Assembly (NCBI RefSeq): GCF_000403845.2
Contig: NZ_KE159567.1
Span: 814,911 to 878,910, forward strand
DNA from: Eubacterium sp. 14-2
Lineage (GTDB): Bacteria; Bacillota; Clostridia; Lachnospirales; Lachnospiraceae
DNA length: 64,000 nt
Direction: 5' to 3'
Part shown: positions 30,533-38,761 of the stretch, one piece after another
Layout of the letters: every line of letters starts with the position of its first letter
Position numbering within the stretch: the stretch's first letter is position 1
Notes under the pieces: generated by a model
What the model was told of the DNA's origin: nothing
What the model saw: only the letters and a program-made list of their open reading frames with translations
Databases searched by the model: none
Program-made: the position numbers and the translations under genes

Positions 30533-32140
30533 ATGGCTATGCGGAAGCTGAAAAAATACAGGCCGACAAAGTTCAAGGCGAAGGACAGCTGCTATGATAA
30601 GGCCGCCGCCGATTTTGCCGTGATGTTCATCGAGAGCCTCTGCCACACCAAGGGGACATGGGCGGGGAAGCCTTTTGAGCTGATCGACTGGCAGGAGCAG
30701 ATCATCCGGGATATTTTTGGCACTCTGAAACCGAACGGCTACCGGCAGTTCAACACGGCCTACGTGGAGATCCCGAAGAAACAGGGCAAGTCGGAGCTGG
30801 CCGCCGCCGTGGCGTTGCTTTTGACCTGCGGGGACGGGGAGGAGCGGGCGGAGGTGTACGGGTGCGCCGCCGACCGGCAGCAGGCCACCATCGTCTTTGA
30901 CGTGGCGGCGGACATGGTGCGGATGTGCCCTGCGCTGAATAAGCGGGTGAAGATACTCGCCTCGCAGAAGCGGATCATCTACACGCCCACCAATTCCTTC
31001 TACCAGGTGCTTTCGGCGGAGGCGTATTCCAAGCACGGCTTCAACATCCACGGCGTGGTATTCGACGAGCTGCACACGCAGCCGAACCGGAAGCTGTTTG
31101 ACGTCATGACCAAGGGCTCCGGGGACGCCCGGATGCAGCCGCTGTATTTCCTCATCACCACGGCGGGGACGGACACCCATTCCATCTGCTACGAAACGCA
31201 CCAGAAGGCGAAGGATATCCTGGAGGGCAGGAAGATCGACCCGACCTTCTATCCCGTCATCTACGGCGCGGATGAGGCGGACGACTGGACGGACCCGAAG
31301 GTGTGGAAGAAAGCCAATCCTTCGCTGAACATCACGGTGGGGATTGACAAGGTGGAGGCAGCCTGTGAGTCGGCAAAGCAGAATCCGGGGGAGGAGAACA
31401 GCTTCCGGCAGCTCCGCCTGAACCAGTGGGTGAAACAGGCGGTGCGGTGGATGCCCATGGATCGATGGGATGCCTGCGCCTTCCCCGTTTCCGAGGACGG
31501 CCTGGAAGGGCGTGTCTGCTACGGCGGGCTGGACTTGTCCTCCACCACGGACATCACGGCGTTCGTGCTGGTGTTCCCGCCGCTGGATGAGGAGGACAAA
31601 TACTGTATCCTGCCGTACTTCTGGGTGCCTGAGGAGACGCTGGAGCTGCGTGTGAGGCGCGACCATGTCCCCTACGATGTGTGGGAGCGGCAGGGGAAGC
31701 TGATGACCACGGAAGGGAACGTGGTGCATTACGGCTATATTGAGAAATACATTGAGCGGCTTGGGGAGAGGTTCAACATCCGGGAGATCGCCTTCGACCG
31801 TTGGGGCGCTGTGCAGATGGTGCAGAACCTGGAGGGCATGGGCTTCACGGTGGTCCCGTTCGGGCAGGGTTTCAAGGATATGTCCCCGCCCACCAAGGAG
31901 CTGATGAAGCTGGTGCTGGAACAGATGGTCGCCCATGGCGGGCATCCGGTCCTGCGGTGGATGATGGACAACATCTTCATCCGCACCGACCCGGCGGGCA
32001 ATATCAAGGCGGACAAGGAAAAATCTACGGAGAAGATTGACGGGGCGGTGGCCGCGATTATGGGGCTTGACCGGGCGATCCGCTGCGGGAACATCTCCTC
32101 TGAGAGCGTCTACGATACCCGCGGTTTGATTGTATTCTGA
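30533..32140 (+). CDS. terL: phage terminase large subunit
   Basis: 535 residues from ATG 30533, 8 bp after GGAGG. ATPase: Walker A EIPKKQGKSELAAAVALLL (about 77-95), Walker B GVVFDELHTQ with coupling motif LITTAGT. Nuclease: YGGLDLSSTTDITAFVLVF gives the first acidic site, and the later acidic residues follow. It is the packaging motor that cuts and fills heads, paired with the small subunit at 23955. The start follows the usual MRKLKKYRPTKFKAKDS-type N-terminus of this terminase group. Confidence 0.93.
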   Translation: MAMRKLKKYRPTKFKAKDSCYDKAAADFAVMFIESLCHTKGTWAGKPFELIDWQEQIIRDIFGTLKPNGYRQFNTAYVEIPKKQGKSELAAAVALLLTCGDGEERAEVYGCAADRQQATIVFDVAADMVRMCPALNKRVKILASQKRIIYTPTNSFYQVLSAEAYSKHGFNIHGVVFDELHTQPNRKLFDVMTKGSGDARMQPLYFLITTAGTDTHSICYETHQKAKDILEGRKIDPTFYPVIYGADEADDWTDPKVWKKANPSLNITVGIDKVEAACESAKQNPGEENSFRQLRLNQWVKQAVRWMPMDRWDACAFPVSEDGLEGRVCYGGLDLSSTTDITAFVLVFPPLDEEDKYCILPYFWVPEETLELRVRRDHVPYDVWERQGKLMTTEGNVVHYGYIEKYIERLGERFNIREIAFDRWGAVQMVQNLEGMGFTVVPFGQGFKDMSPPTKELMKLVLEQMVAHGGHPVLRWMMDNIFIRTDPAGNIKADKEKSTEKIDGAVAAIMGLDRAIRCGNISSESVYDTRGLIVF

Positions 32141-32149
32141 CCGTAAAAA

Positions 32150-32235
32150 TGCACAAACCCCGCTGAAAATGTTTGTCTAAGATACTGCCGGAATCCGCTT
32201 GCTATCCTGTGGCTTCAGAGCGAATATGTCACTTA
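32150..32235 (+). promoter_or_regulatory. cargo promoter module, copy D
   Basis: TGCACAA 32150-32156, TTTGTCT 32172-32178, TTGCTA 32199-32204, 17 bp, GAATAT 32222-32227, then GTCACTTACC. Drives the small gene at 32279. Confidence 0.8.
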
Positions 32236-32278
32236 CCGGGAGGATATCCCGGAAATTATCTGGATGGAGGGATTTCTG

Positions 32279-32443
32279 ATGAAGCCATATGGAGCGGAAG
32301 AAAGGTTTGGAAAATATGAGTGGGAGGATTTCGGCGGCTGGTCAAGGAACCACACAAAAGCGGTATCCATCCGCAGGTGGAAGCGGCCGCTGAAAAAGAG
32401 GGCGAGGCAGGTGTGCCGTACCGCTCTGAGACGGCTGGTCTGA
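32279..32443 (+). CDS. small basic phage cargo protein
   Basis: 54 residues from ATG 32279 with GGAGGG upstream. MKPYGAEERFGKYEWEDFGG, then AVSIRRWKRPLKKRARQ and a basic end. It resembles the 63-residue protein at 29208 in its start and its central Arg/Lys patch, so the pair looks paralogous. It lies between terL and portal under promoter module copy D. Confidence 0.6.
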   Translation: MKPYGAEERFGKYEWEDFGGWSRNHTKAVSIRRWKRPLKKRARQVCRTALRRLV

Positions 32444-32466
32444 GACGGCTTTTCCGGGGCATAAAC

Positions 32467-32554
32467 CACACAAAAACTGCCCCGGATGTTTGTGTACTTT
32501 ATGGCGGGAATTGACTTGCTATTACCGGCATTCAGAGCGAATATGTGTACTACC
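32467..32554 (+). promoter_or_regulatory. cargo promoter module, copy E
   Basis: CACACAA 32467-32473, TTTGTGT 32489-32495, TTGCTA 32516-32521, 17 bp, GAATAT 32539-32544, then GTGTACTACC. Nearly identical to copy C from the -10 box onward. Confidence 0.85.
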
Positions 32555-32592
32555 GAAAAGGGAAATCAAAAAAGAAAACGGAGGTAACGCAC

Positions 32593-32778
32593 ATGAAGGT
32601 ACACGAATTTATTGCAAAGCACAAGATCAAGGAATCCAGGATGCGGATCTACGACGCGGAGCTTGGGGATGAGGTCTACGGGATCTACGAGATGGGCCTC
32701 TACCGTGACTGCGAGGTGGTCAGGGCATACCCGCACAACGGAGACACGGTTTTAGAGGTTGCATCGGTAAACGGCTAA
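32593..32778 (+). CDS. small phage cargo protein
   Basis: 61 residues from ATG 32593, GGAGGT upstream. MKVHEFIAKHKIKESRMRIY, then an acidic middle and YRDCEVVRAYPHNGDTVLEV. No known family. The fold appears alpha then beta. Driven by promoter module copy E and placed just before the portal gene. Confidence 0.62.
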   Translation: MKVHEFIAKHKIKESRMRIYDAELGDEVYGIYEMGLYRDCEVVRAYPHNGDTVLEVASVNG

Positions 32779-32852
32779 GACGGGACGGCACAGGGGGCGC
32801 TGCTTCGGCGGCGCCTTCCTGCTGTCCGTTTTTGGAAAGGAGCGTGGTATTT

Positions 32853-34199
32853 ATGGGATTATTCAGCGGCTTGTTCCGGGCGAGGGATGCTCCCCAGAAC
32901 AGGACGTCGGGGAGCGCCTACAGCTTTTTCCTTGGGAACAGCACATCTGGGAAAAGGGTGAACGAGCGCACCTCCATGCAGATGACGGCAGTGTACTCCT
33001 GCGTCCGGATTCTGTCGGAGGCGGTGGCGGGGCTGCCGCTGCACTTTTATAAATACACGGAGGACGGCGGGAAGGAAAAGGCAGCGGAACATCCGCTGTA
33101 TTTTTTACTGCACGATGAGCCGAACCCGGAGATGACTTCCTTCGTTTTCCGTGAAACGCTGATGACGCACCTGCTCCTTTGGGGGAACGCCTACGCGCAG
33201 ATCATCCGAAACGGCAAGGGCGAGGTTATCGGGCTGTACCCGCTGATGCCGGACCGGATGGGCGTGGAGCGGGACTCCAAAGGGCAGCTCTATTACGAGT
33301 ACACGGTCAGCATGGAAGACGCGCCTACGGTAAAGGGCAGCACGGTCGTCCTGCCGCCCACAGAGGTGCTGCACATCCCCGGCCTTGGCTTTGACGGGCT
33401 GGTGGGCTATTCCCCTATTGCCATGGCAAAGAACGCCATCGGCATGGCGATAGCCTGTGAGGAGTACGGGGCGAAGTTCTTCGCCAATGGAGCGCAGCCG
33501 AGCGGTGTGCTGGAGCATCCGGGGACCATCAAGGACCCGACCAGGGTAAGGGAAAGCTGGCAGTCCACCTTCGGCGGCAGCCACAACGCCAACAAGGTGG
33601 CCGTTTTGGAGGAGGGGATGAAATACACTCCGATCTCCATCTCGCCGGAACAGGCGCAGTTTCTGGAAACGCGGAAGTTCCAGATCAATGAGATCGCGCG
33701 GATATTCCGTGTGCCTCCGCACATGGTGGGCGACCTGGAAAAGAGCAGCTTCTCCAACATCGAGCAGCAGAGCCTTGAGTTCGTGAAATACACCCTGGAC
33801 CCGTGGGTGTCGAGGTGGGAGCAGTCCATGGCGCGTTCGCTGCTGACGGCGGAGGAGAAAAAGAAATACTTTGTGAAGTTCAACGTGGACGGCCTGCTCC
33901 GGGGCGACTACCAGAGCCGCATGAACGGATATGCCGTGGGGCGGCAGAACGGGTGGATGTCCGCAAACGACATCCGGGAGCTTGAGAACCTTGACCGCAT
34001 CCCGGAGGAAGCAGGCGGCGACCTGTACCTCATCAACGGGAACATGATGCCGCTTTCCATGTCCGGGGCGGCATATCAAAAAGGGAAGGAGGAACCCAAT
34101 GAAAATGAAGAAGTTCTGGAACTGGAAGAAGGCGAAAAACCAGGAAACGGGGGCGGAAGAGCGCATCCTGGAACTGAGCGGCACCATCGCGGAAGATAG
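32853..34199 (+). CDS. phage portal protein, HK97 family
   Basis: 448 residues from ATG 32853 (AAAGGAG upstream). MGLFSGLFRARDAP leads into TSMQMTAVYSCVRILSEAVA, the usual HK97 portal start. LPPTEVLHIPGLGFDGLVGY and the EIARIFRVPPHMVGD segment are family hallmarks. It forms the dodecamer through which DNA enters the head. Its 3' end overlaps the protease gene by 101 bp. Confidence 0.92.
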   Translation: MGLFSGLFRARDAPQNRTSGSAYSFFLGNSTSGKRVNERTSMQMTAVYSCVRILSEAVAGLPLHFYKYTEDGGKEKAAEHPLYFLLHDEPNPEMTSFVFRETLMTHLLLWGNAYAQIIRNGKGEVIGLYPLMPDRMGVERDSKGQLYYEYTVSMEDAPTVKGSTVVLPPTEVLHIPGLGFDGLVGYSPIAMAKNAIGMAIACEEYGAKFFANGAQPSGVLEHPGTIKDPTRVRESWQSTFGGSHNANKVAVLEEGMKYTPISISPEQAQFLETRKFQINEIARIFRVPPHMVGDLEKSSFSNIEQQSLEFVKYTLDPWVSRWEQSMARSLLTAEEKKKYFVKFNVDGLLRGDYQSRMNGYAVGRQNGWMSANDIRELENLDRIPEEAGGDLYLINGNMMPLSMSGAAYQKGKEEPNENEEVLELEEGEKPGNGGGRAHPGTERHHRGR

Positions 34200-34938
34200 C
34201 TGGTTTGACGATGACGTCACGCCGCAGCTTTTCAAGGATGAGCTGAACAGCGGCACGGGTGACATTACCGTGTGGATTAACTCACCGGGCGGCGACTGCG
34301 TGGCGGCGGCACAGATTTATAATATGCTTTCCAACTACAAGGGGAAAGTCACCGTGAAGATAGATGGCATCGCTGCAAGCGCCGCCAGTGTGATCGCCAT
34401 GGCGGGCGACACAGTTTTGGTATCCCCGGTTTCCATGCTGATGATCCACAACCCCGCCACCATGGCATGGGGCGACCACGCCGAGATGCAGAAAGCGATG
34501 GATATGCTCTCCGAGGTGAAGGAGTCCATCATCAACGCCTATGTGTTAAAGACCGGGCTTTCCCGCCCGAAGCTGTCGCACCTGATGGACGCGGAGACCT
34601 GGATGGACGCAAACAAGGCGGTGGAGCTTGGCTTTGCGGATGACATCATGGCGCGGGCAAAAACGGAACCGGGGGAAAATGGCGAGGGGGATACGAACGG
34701 GGAGGAAAATGGGGACGGGAAAAAGCCGTCCGTCCACAGCTCCATGCTGTTCTCCCGCAGGGCGGCGGACAATGCCCTGCTGAATAAAGTCATTGCCAGA
34801 TACGGGGAGAAAAAGCCCAAGGCGGGCATCGGGGAGCAGGCGAAGATCCCGGCCCCAGTGGGAAAAGGCACACCAAAAACAGAAACCGGCCGTTCCGTGG
34901 ACGCACTCATGGAGCGGCTTAATTTATTAAAGCGATGA
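34099..34938 (+). CDS. ClpP-like phage head maturation protease
   Basis: 279 residues, GGAGG before the ATG. ClpP fold: VWINSPGGDCVAAAQIYNML, then IDGIAASAASVIAMAGD with the catalytic Ser (GIAASAAS), MLMIHNPATMAWG with the His, and an Asp in MDAETWMDANKAVELGFADD. A 100-residue low-complexity C-terminal tail follows, acting as scaffold or linker. It cleaves the capsid precursor. It overlaps the portal gene by 101 bp in another frame. Confidence 0.92.
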   Translation: MKMKKFWNWKKAKNQETGAEERILELSGTIAEDSWFDDDVTPQLFKDELNSGTGDITVWINSPGGDCVAAAQIYNMLSNYKGKVTVKIDGIAASAASVIAMAGDTVLVSPVSMLMIHNPATMAWGDHAEMQKAMDMLSEVKESIINAYVLKTGLSRPKLSHLMDAETWMDANKAVELGFADDIMARAKTEPGENGEGDTNGEENGDGKKPSVHSSMLFSRRAADNALLNKVIARYGEKKPKAGIGEQAKIPAPVGKGTPKTETGRSVDALMERLNLLKR

Positions 34939-34954
34939 GAAGGAGGATTCCATT

Positions 34955-36175
34955 ATGACGATTCTTGAACTGCGTGAGAAACGCGCGAAGGCATGGGAGG
35001 CGGCAAAGGCGTTTTTAGATTCCCACAGGAAGGAGAACGGTGTCCTTTCCGCAGAGGACGACGCCGCATACACGAGGATGGAGCAGGAGATCACGGACCT
35101 TGGGAAAGAGATTGCCCGCCTGGAGCGGCAGGAGGCATTGGATGCGGAACTGGACCGCCCGGTCAACAAGCCCCTCACGGGGAAGCCGGGCGGAAAGGCG
35201 GACGCGGACGGCGGGGAGGATAAGACCGGGCGGGCTTCAGACGACTACCGGAAGAACTTCTGGAATGTGATGCGCTCCAAGGTTCCGATGCCCGCAGTCA
35301 CCAACGCCCTGCAGGTCGGCACGGATTCCGAGGGCGGCTACCTGGTGCCGGATGAGTATGAGAGGACGCTGGTGGAGGCTTTGGAGGAGGAGAACATCTT
35401 CCGCCAGATGGCGAAGGTCATCAGGACCTCCAGCGGCGACAGGAAGATCCCGGTGGTGGCAAGCAAAGGCACGGCGTCCTGGATTGACGAGGAGGGCGCA
35501 ATCCCGGAGAGCGACGACGCCTTTGGGCAGGTCTCCATCGGGGCGTATAAGCTGGGGACGATGATCAAGGTCTCCGAGGAGCTGTTAAACGACAGCGTTT
35601 TTGACCTGCAGTCCTATATCTCCCGCGAGTTTGCCCGCAGGATCGGGGCGAGGGAAGAGGAGGCGTTCTTCAATGGGGACGGCAAGGGCAAGCCGTTAGG
35701 GGTGCTTGCGGCCGCAGGAGGCGCGGAAACGGGCGCGACCGCGGCATCCGCCACGGCCGTGACGGCAGATGAGCTGATGGATTTATTCTATTCGCTGAAA
35801 GCCCCGTACCGCAGGAAGTCCGTGTGGGTGTTAAATGATTCCACCATCAAGGCCATCCGCAAGCTGAAGGACAATAACGGGCAGTACCTGTGGCAGCCGT
35901 CCCTGGCAGCCGGGACGCCGGACATGATCTTAGGCCGCCCCATCAAGACCTCGGCGTACATGCCGGCCATGGCCGCGGGCGCAAAGACCATCGCTTTCGG
36001 TGATTTCAGCTATTATTGGATTGCTGACAGGCAGGGACGTTCCTTCAAGCGCCTGAATGAGCTGTTCGCGGCGACCGGGCAGGTGGGCTTCCTCGCCACG
36101 CAGCGTGTGGACGGCAAGCTGATCCTTGCGGAAGCGGTGAAGGTGCTGGCGCAGAAAGCGGCATCCGGCTCATAA
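34955..36175 (+). CDS. phage major capsid protein, HK97 family
   Basis: 406 residues, GAAGGAGG before the ATG. N-terminal coiled-coil delta domain (MTILELREKRAKAWEAAKAF to about 70), removed by the protease, then a Gly/Asp/Lys-rich cleavage region near 75-100. The mature fold starts at about 105: LQVGTDSEGGYLVPDEYERT, IRTSSGDRKIPVV, IKVSEELLNDSVFDLQSYIS, GVLAAAGGA. The C-terminus is VGFLATQRVDGKLILAEAVK. Confidence 0.95.
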   Translation: MTILELREKRAKAWEAAKAFLDSHRKENGVLSAEDDAAYTRMEQEITDLGKEIARLERQEALDAELDRPVNKPLTGKPGGKADADGGEDKTGRASDDYRKNFWNVMRSKVPMPAVTNALQVGTDSEGGYLVPDEYERTLVEALEEENIFRQMAKVIRTSSGDRKIPVVASKGTASWIDEEGAIPESDDAFGQVSIGAYKLGTMIKVSEELLNDSVFDLQSYISREFARRIGAREEEAFFNGDGKGKPLGVLAAAGGAETGATAASATAVTADELMDLFYSLKAPYRRKSVWVLNDSTIKAIRKLKDNNGQYLWQPSLAAGTPDMILGRPIKTSAYMPAMAAGAKTIAFGDFSYYWIADRQGRSFKRLNELFAATGQVGFLATQRVDGKLILAEAVKVLAQKAASGS

Positions 36176-36209
36176 AAAAATACAGATTTTGATGGAAGGC
36201 GGTGGCGGC

Positions 36210-36485
36210 ATGGTGGTGACGCTTAACGAGATGAAGAACTACCTCCGTGTGGACTATGACGAGGATGACGCCCTGATTGAAAGCATCATCGGGGCGTCGG
36301 AACGCCTCTGCATGGACGTGGTGCGGATGGATTCACTGGAAGAGTTTTCTGCCGTGGAGAACGCAAAAATCTCCGTGCTGTATGCGGCGGCCTACCTCTA
36401 CGAACACCGGGAGGAGGCCGACCACCGCGCCCTCACGCTCACCCTGCGGGCATTGCTCTTTGGGGCAAGGAAGGAGGCGTTCTGA
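36210..36485 (+). CDS. head-tail connector protein (gp6-like)
   Basis: 91 residues from ATG 36210. MVVTLNEMKNYLRVDYDEDD and LIESIIGASERLCMDVV give the small helical connector fold of HK97 gp6, and YAAAYLYEHREEADHRAL its central helix. It joins portal and tail. Its stop overlaps the next start. Confidence 0.87.
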   Translation: MVVTLNEMKNYLRVDYDEDDALIESIIGASERLCMDVVRMDSLEEFSAVENAKISVLYAAAYLYEHREEADHRALTLTLRALLFGARKEAF

Positions 36486-36826
36486 TGGATGTGGCGGCAA
36501 TGAACGTGCGGATCATGTTCCAGAAAAATGAAATGGTGTCCGATGCCATCGGGAACCATGAAAATGTGTGGACGGACTACTATTCCTGCCATGCCACCAT
36601 CAGCGATTCCCAGGGGAAGTCCTCTGCGGAAACCGGGGCGGCGGGACAGACCGTGGCGCACCCGGACATCAGCTTCACGGTGCGTTTCTGCAGGAAAGCA
36701 AAGGCTGTGGACACCACGGGCTTCCGTATCCTGTGGGACGGCGGCATTTATGACATTTTAAAGGTAGACCATCTGAACAATAAGAAACGGGCATTGAAAT
36801 TCAAATGTGAGAAAGCGGGGCGGTGA
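36485..36826 (+). CDS. phage head closure / head-tail adaptor protein
   Basis: 113 residues, ATG overlapping the previous stop. Beta-rich adaptor fold of the SPP1 gp16 type: VRIMFQKNEMVSDAIGNHEN, WTDYYSCHATISD, FTVRFCRKAKAVDTTGFRIL, YDILKVDHLNNKKRALKF. It seals the portal exit before tail joining. Confidence 0.85.
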   Translation: MDVAAMNVRIMFQKNEMVSDAIGNHENVWTDYYSCHATISDSQGKSSAETGAAGQTVAHPDISFTVRFCRKAKAVDTTGFRILWDGGIYDILKVDHLNNKKRALKFKCEKAGR

Positions 36827-37209
36827 TGATGCCGGACAGGGTAAGGATTGACCAGCTCGCGGCCGCAGTGATGGAAGGGCTGACGGAGTATGCGGATCTT
36901 GCGGCGGATGAGCTGAAAAAGGCAGTAAAAAAAGCGGGGAATTCCGTGAAGAAGGATATCCAGGAGGGCGCGCCGAAGGACACGGGCGCCTATGCGAAGA
37001 GCTGGTCAGTGAAGAATGTAAAAGAGACTTCCAACTCCATCGAGCTGGTGGTGCATTCCCGGAACCGCTACCAGCTCTCGCACCTCCTGGAATTCGGCCA
37101 CGCCAAGCGCGGCGGCGGGCGCGTCCCCGGAAGGGCGCATATCGCGCCTGCGGAGGAAAGGGCGGAACGGACGCTGGAGCAGGAGATTGAAAAGGCTTTA
37201 AGGGGGTGA
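36826..37209 (+). CDS. HK97 gp10-like tail completion protein
   Basis: 127 residues from ATG 36826, next to a second ATG at 36829. MPDRVRIDQLAAAVMEGLTE, then a long helix and GAPKDTGAYAKSWSVKNVKE with LVVHSRNRYQLSHLLEFGHA. HVLEFG-like glycine turn and the charged tail are typical of the gp10 family. It links head and tail. Confidence 0.87.
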   Translation: MMPDRVRIDQLAAAVMEGLTEYADLAADELKKAVKKAGNSVKKDIQEGAPKDTGAYAKSWSVKNVKETSNSIELVVHSRNRYQLSHLLEFGHAKRGGGRVPGRAHIAPAEERAERTLEQEIEKALRG

Positions 37210-37216
37210 TGTATTT

Positions 37217-37534
37217 GTGGAAAAACTTGTAAGCATGATCGCGGAGATGGGGCTGCCTTTCGCCTATGACCATTTTGCGGAAGGGGAGTCTCCGGAGCCG
37301 CCGTTCCTCTGTTACCTCATTCCGGGGAGCGATAACTTCGCGGCGGACGGGAAGGTGTACCACAAGGGCGCAAACGTCCATGTGGAAATCTACACCGATA
37401 AGAAAGACCTGGCGGTGGAGAAAAAAGTGGAGGATGTGCTGGATGCGCACGAAGTCTTCTACAACAAATCGGAAACATGGATCAGCAGCGAGCGGCTTTA
37501 TGAAGTTCTGTATATTTTTGGATGGGAGGCATGA
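37217..37534 (+). CDS. phage tail terminator / minor head-tail protein
   Basis: 105 residues from a GTG at 37217. MEKLVSMIAEMGLPFAYDHF, then PPFLCYLIPGSDNFAADGK, NVHVEIYTDKKDLAVEKKVE and a C-terminal strand LYEVLYIFGWEA. The alternating pattern and position between gp10 and tail tube match the tail terminator that stops tube growth. Confidence 0.8.
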   Translation: MEKLVSMIAEMGLPFAYDHFAEGESPEPPFLCYLIPGSDNFAADGKVYHKGANVHVEIYTDKKDLAVEKKVEDVLDAHEVFYNKSETWISSERLYEVLYIFGWEA

Positions 37535-37537
37535 CGG

Positions 37538-38155
37538 ATGCAGAATAAAAAGAACAAAGTGAAATACAACCTTAAGAACACGCACTATGCGATGCTCACG
37601 GTTTCGGAAGACGGGGCGGTGTCCTATGGCACGCCCGTCCCGATGCCCGGCTCGGTGTCCATCTCGCTGGACGCCAACGGCGAGCCTGAAAATTTCTATG
37701 CGGACGGGACGGCGTACTATGTCATCAACAATAACATGGGCTATGACGGCGACCTGGAGCTTGCCATGATCCCGGAGTCCTTCCGCAGGGACGCTTTAAG
37801 GGAGGAACTGGATGCCAAGGGCGTATTGATAGAGAACGCCTCGGCGGAGCTTGCGGCGTTTGCCCTGCTCTTTGAGTTTGACGGCGACCAGCGGCACATC
37901 CGCCACGTCCTCTACAACTGCTCCGCGTCCCGCCCCGGCATCGAGGGCAAGACCAACGAGGAAAGCCGGGAGGTGCAGACGGAGACGCTGACCGTCAAGG
38001 CAACGCCCCTGGCGGACGGCATGGTGAAGGCGAAGACCGGGGATTCCACGGATGAGACGGTGTATAACGACTGGTACAAGGCGGTGTATATGCCCACGGC
38101 TGCGGCTGAGACAGGCGGCGGGGAAGATCAGGATAACGGGGAGGAAAGCGTATGA
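37538..38155 (+). CDS. phage major tail tube protein
   Basis: 205 residues. VKYNLKNTHYAMLTVSEDGA, then YGTPVPMPGSVSISLDANGE and a characteristic beta-barrel with NMGYDGDLELAMIPESFRRD, LFEFDGDQRHIRHVLYNCSA. The C-terminus is Gly/Glu-rich. It matches the phi13/major tail protein family and forms the tube. Confidence 0.9.
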   Translation: MQNKKNKVKYNLKNTHYAMLTVSEDGAVSYGTPVPMPGSVSISLDANGEPENFYADGTAYYVINNNMGYDGDLELAMIPESFRRDALREELDAKGVLIENASAELAAFALLFEFDGDQRHIRHVLYNCSASRPGIEGKTNEESREVQTETLTVKATPLADGMVKAKTGDSTDETVYNDWYKAVYMPTAAAETGGGEDQDNGEESV

Positions 38156-38529
38156 GCATGACAAGGAAGATTGAGATTGACGGGAAAGAGGTGCCTTTCC
38201 GGGCATCGGCGGCCGTGCCGCGCATTTACCGGATCAAGTTCCACCGGGACATCTATAAGGACCTAAGCGCGCTGGAGAAGAGCATCGGGAAGAGTGACGA
38301 GGAGAATTCCAACCTGGATTTATTTTCTTTGGAGCTGTTCGAGAACATCGCCTTCATCATGGCGAAGCACGCCGACCCTTCCATCCCGGACACGCCGGAG
38401 GAATGGCTGGACGGCTTCGGCACGTTCTCCATCTACCAGGTGCTGCCGCAACTCATTGAACTGTGGGGGCTGAACATGAAGACCGATGTGGAGGCTAAAA
38501 AAAACTTCGCGCAACTGACCGCCCGATGA
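38152..38529 (+). CDS. tail assembly chaperone gpG, with -1 frameshift site
   Basis: 125 residues. RKIEIDGKEVPFRASAAVPR with the following helices is the tail assembly chaperone fold. At its end the sequence A AAA AAC (38499-38505), inside eight A at 38497-38504, is a classic -1 slippery heptamer in the correct phase. A -1 slip at 38505 continues through 61 further codons to 38690 without a stop, giving a gpGT-like product of about 179 residues. Confidence 0.92.
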   Translation: MSMTRKIEIDGKEVPFRASAAVPRIYRIKFHRDIYKDLSALEKSIGKSDEENSNLDLFSLELFENIAFIMAKHADPSIPDTPEEWLDGFGTFSIYQVLPQLIELWGLNMKTDVEAKKNFAQLTAR

Positions 38530-38690
38530 CCACGCCGCTGTTCCTGCTGCGGTGTGTGCAGCTCGGCATCTCCATCCGGGATTTAGATTTGCTGACCATC
38601 GGCATGGTCAACGATATGTACGCGGAGAGCAGCAATGACAGCGCGGACTACTCCATTATCGCAGGGCAGGACGAGTTTGATTTATTTTAA
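38526..38690 (+). CDS. tail assembly chaperone T extension (gpGT 3' part)
   Basis: 54 codons from ATG 38526, which overlaps the gpG stop. It is in the -1 frame and would mainly be made as a fusion to gpG through the slippery site at 38499-38505. MTTPLFLLRCVQLGISIRDL and a C-terminal acidic GQDEFDLF, as in the T domain that binds tape measure and tube in lambda-like phages. Confidence 0.85.
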   Translation: MTTPLFLLRCVQLGISIRDLDLLTIGMVNDMYAESSNDSADYSIIAGQDEFDLF

Positions 38691-38716
38691 CCGCAGATTT
38701 GGATTTTTTTGATAAC

Positions 38717-38739
38717 GCCTGGGCAGCCGGGCTTTTTTT
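38717..38739 (+). terminator. terminator between chaperone and tape measure genes
   Basis: GCCTGG and CCGGGC pair around GCAG, followed by seven T (38733-38739). Confidence 0.65.
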
Positions 38740-38761
38740 GCGCCGTTAAGGGGGTGTTGGT

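Noticed and set aside
30506-31945. Minus-strand open frame of 479 codons opposite terL
   Set aside because: His/Arg/Leu-rich, no domain or ribosome site, antisense to a gene with intact Walker motifs.
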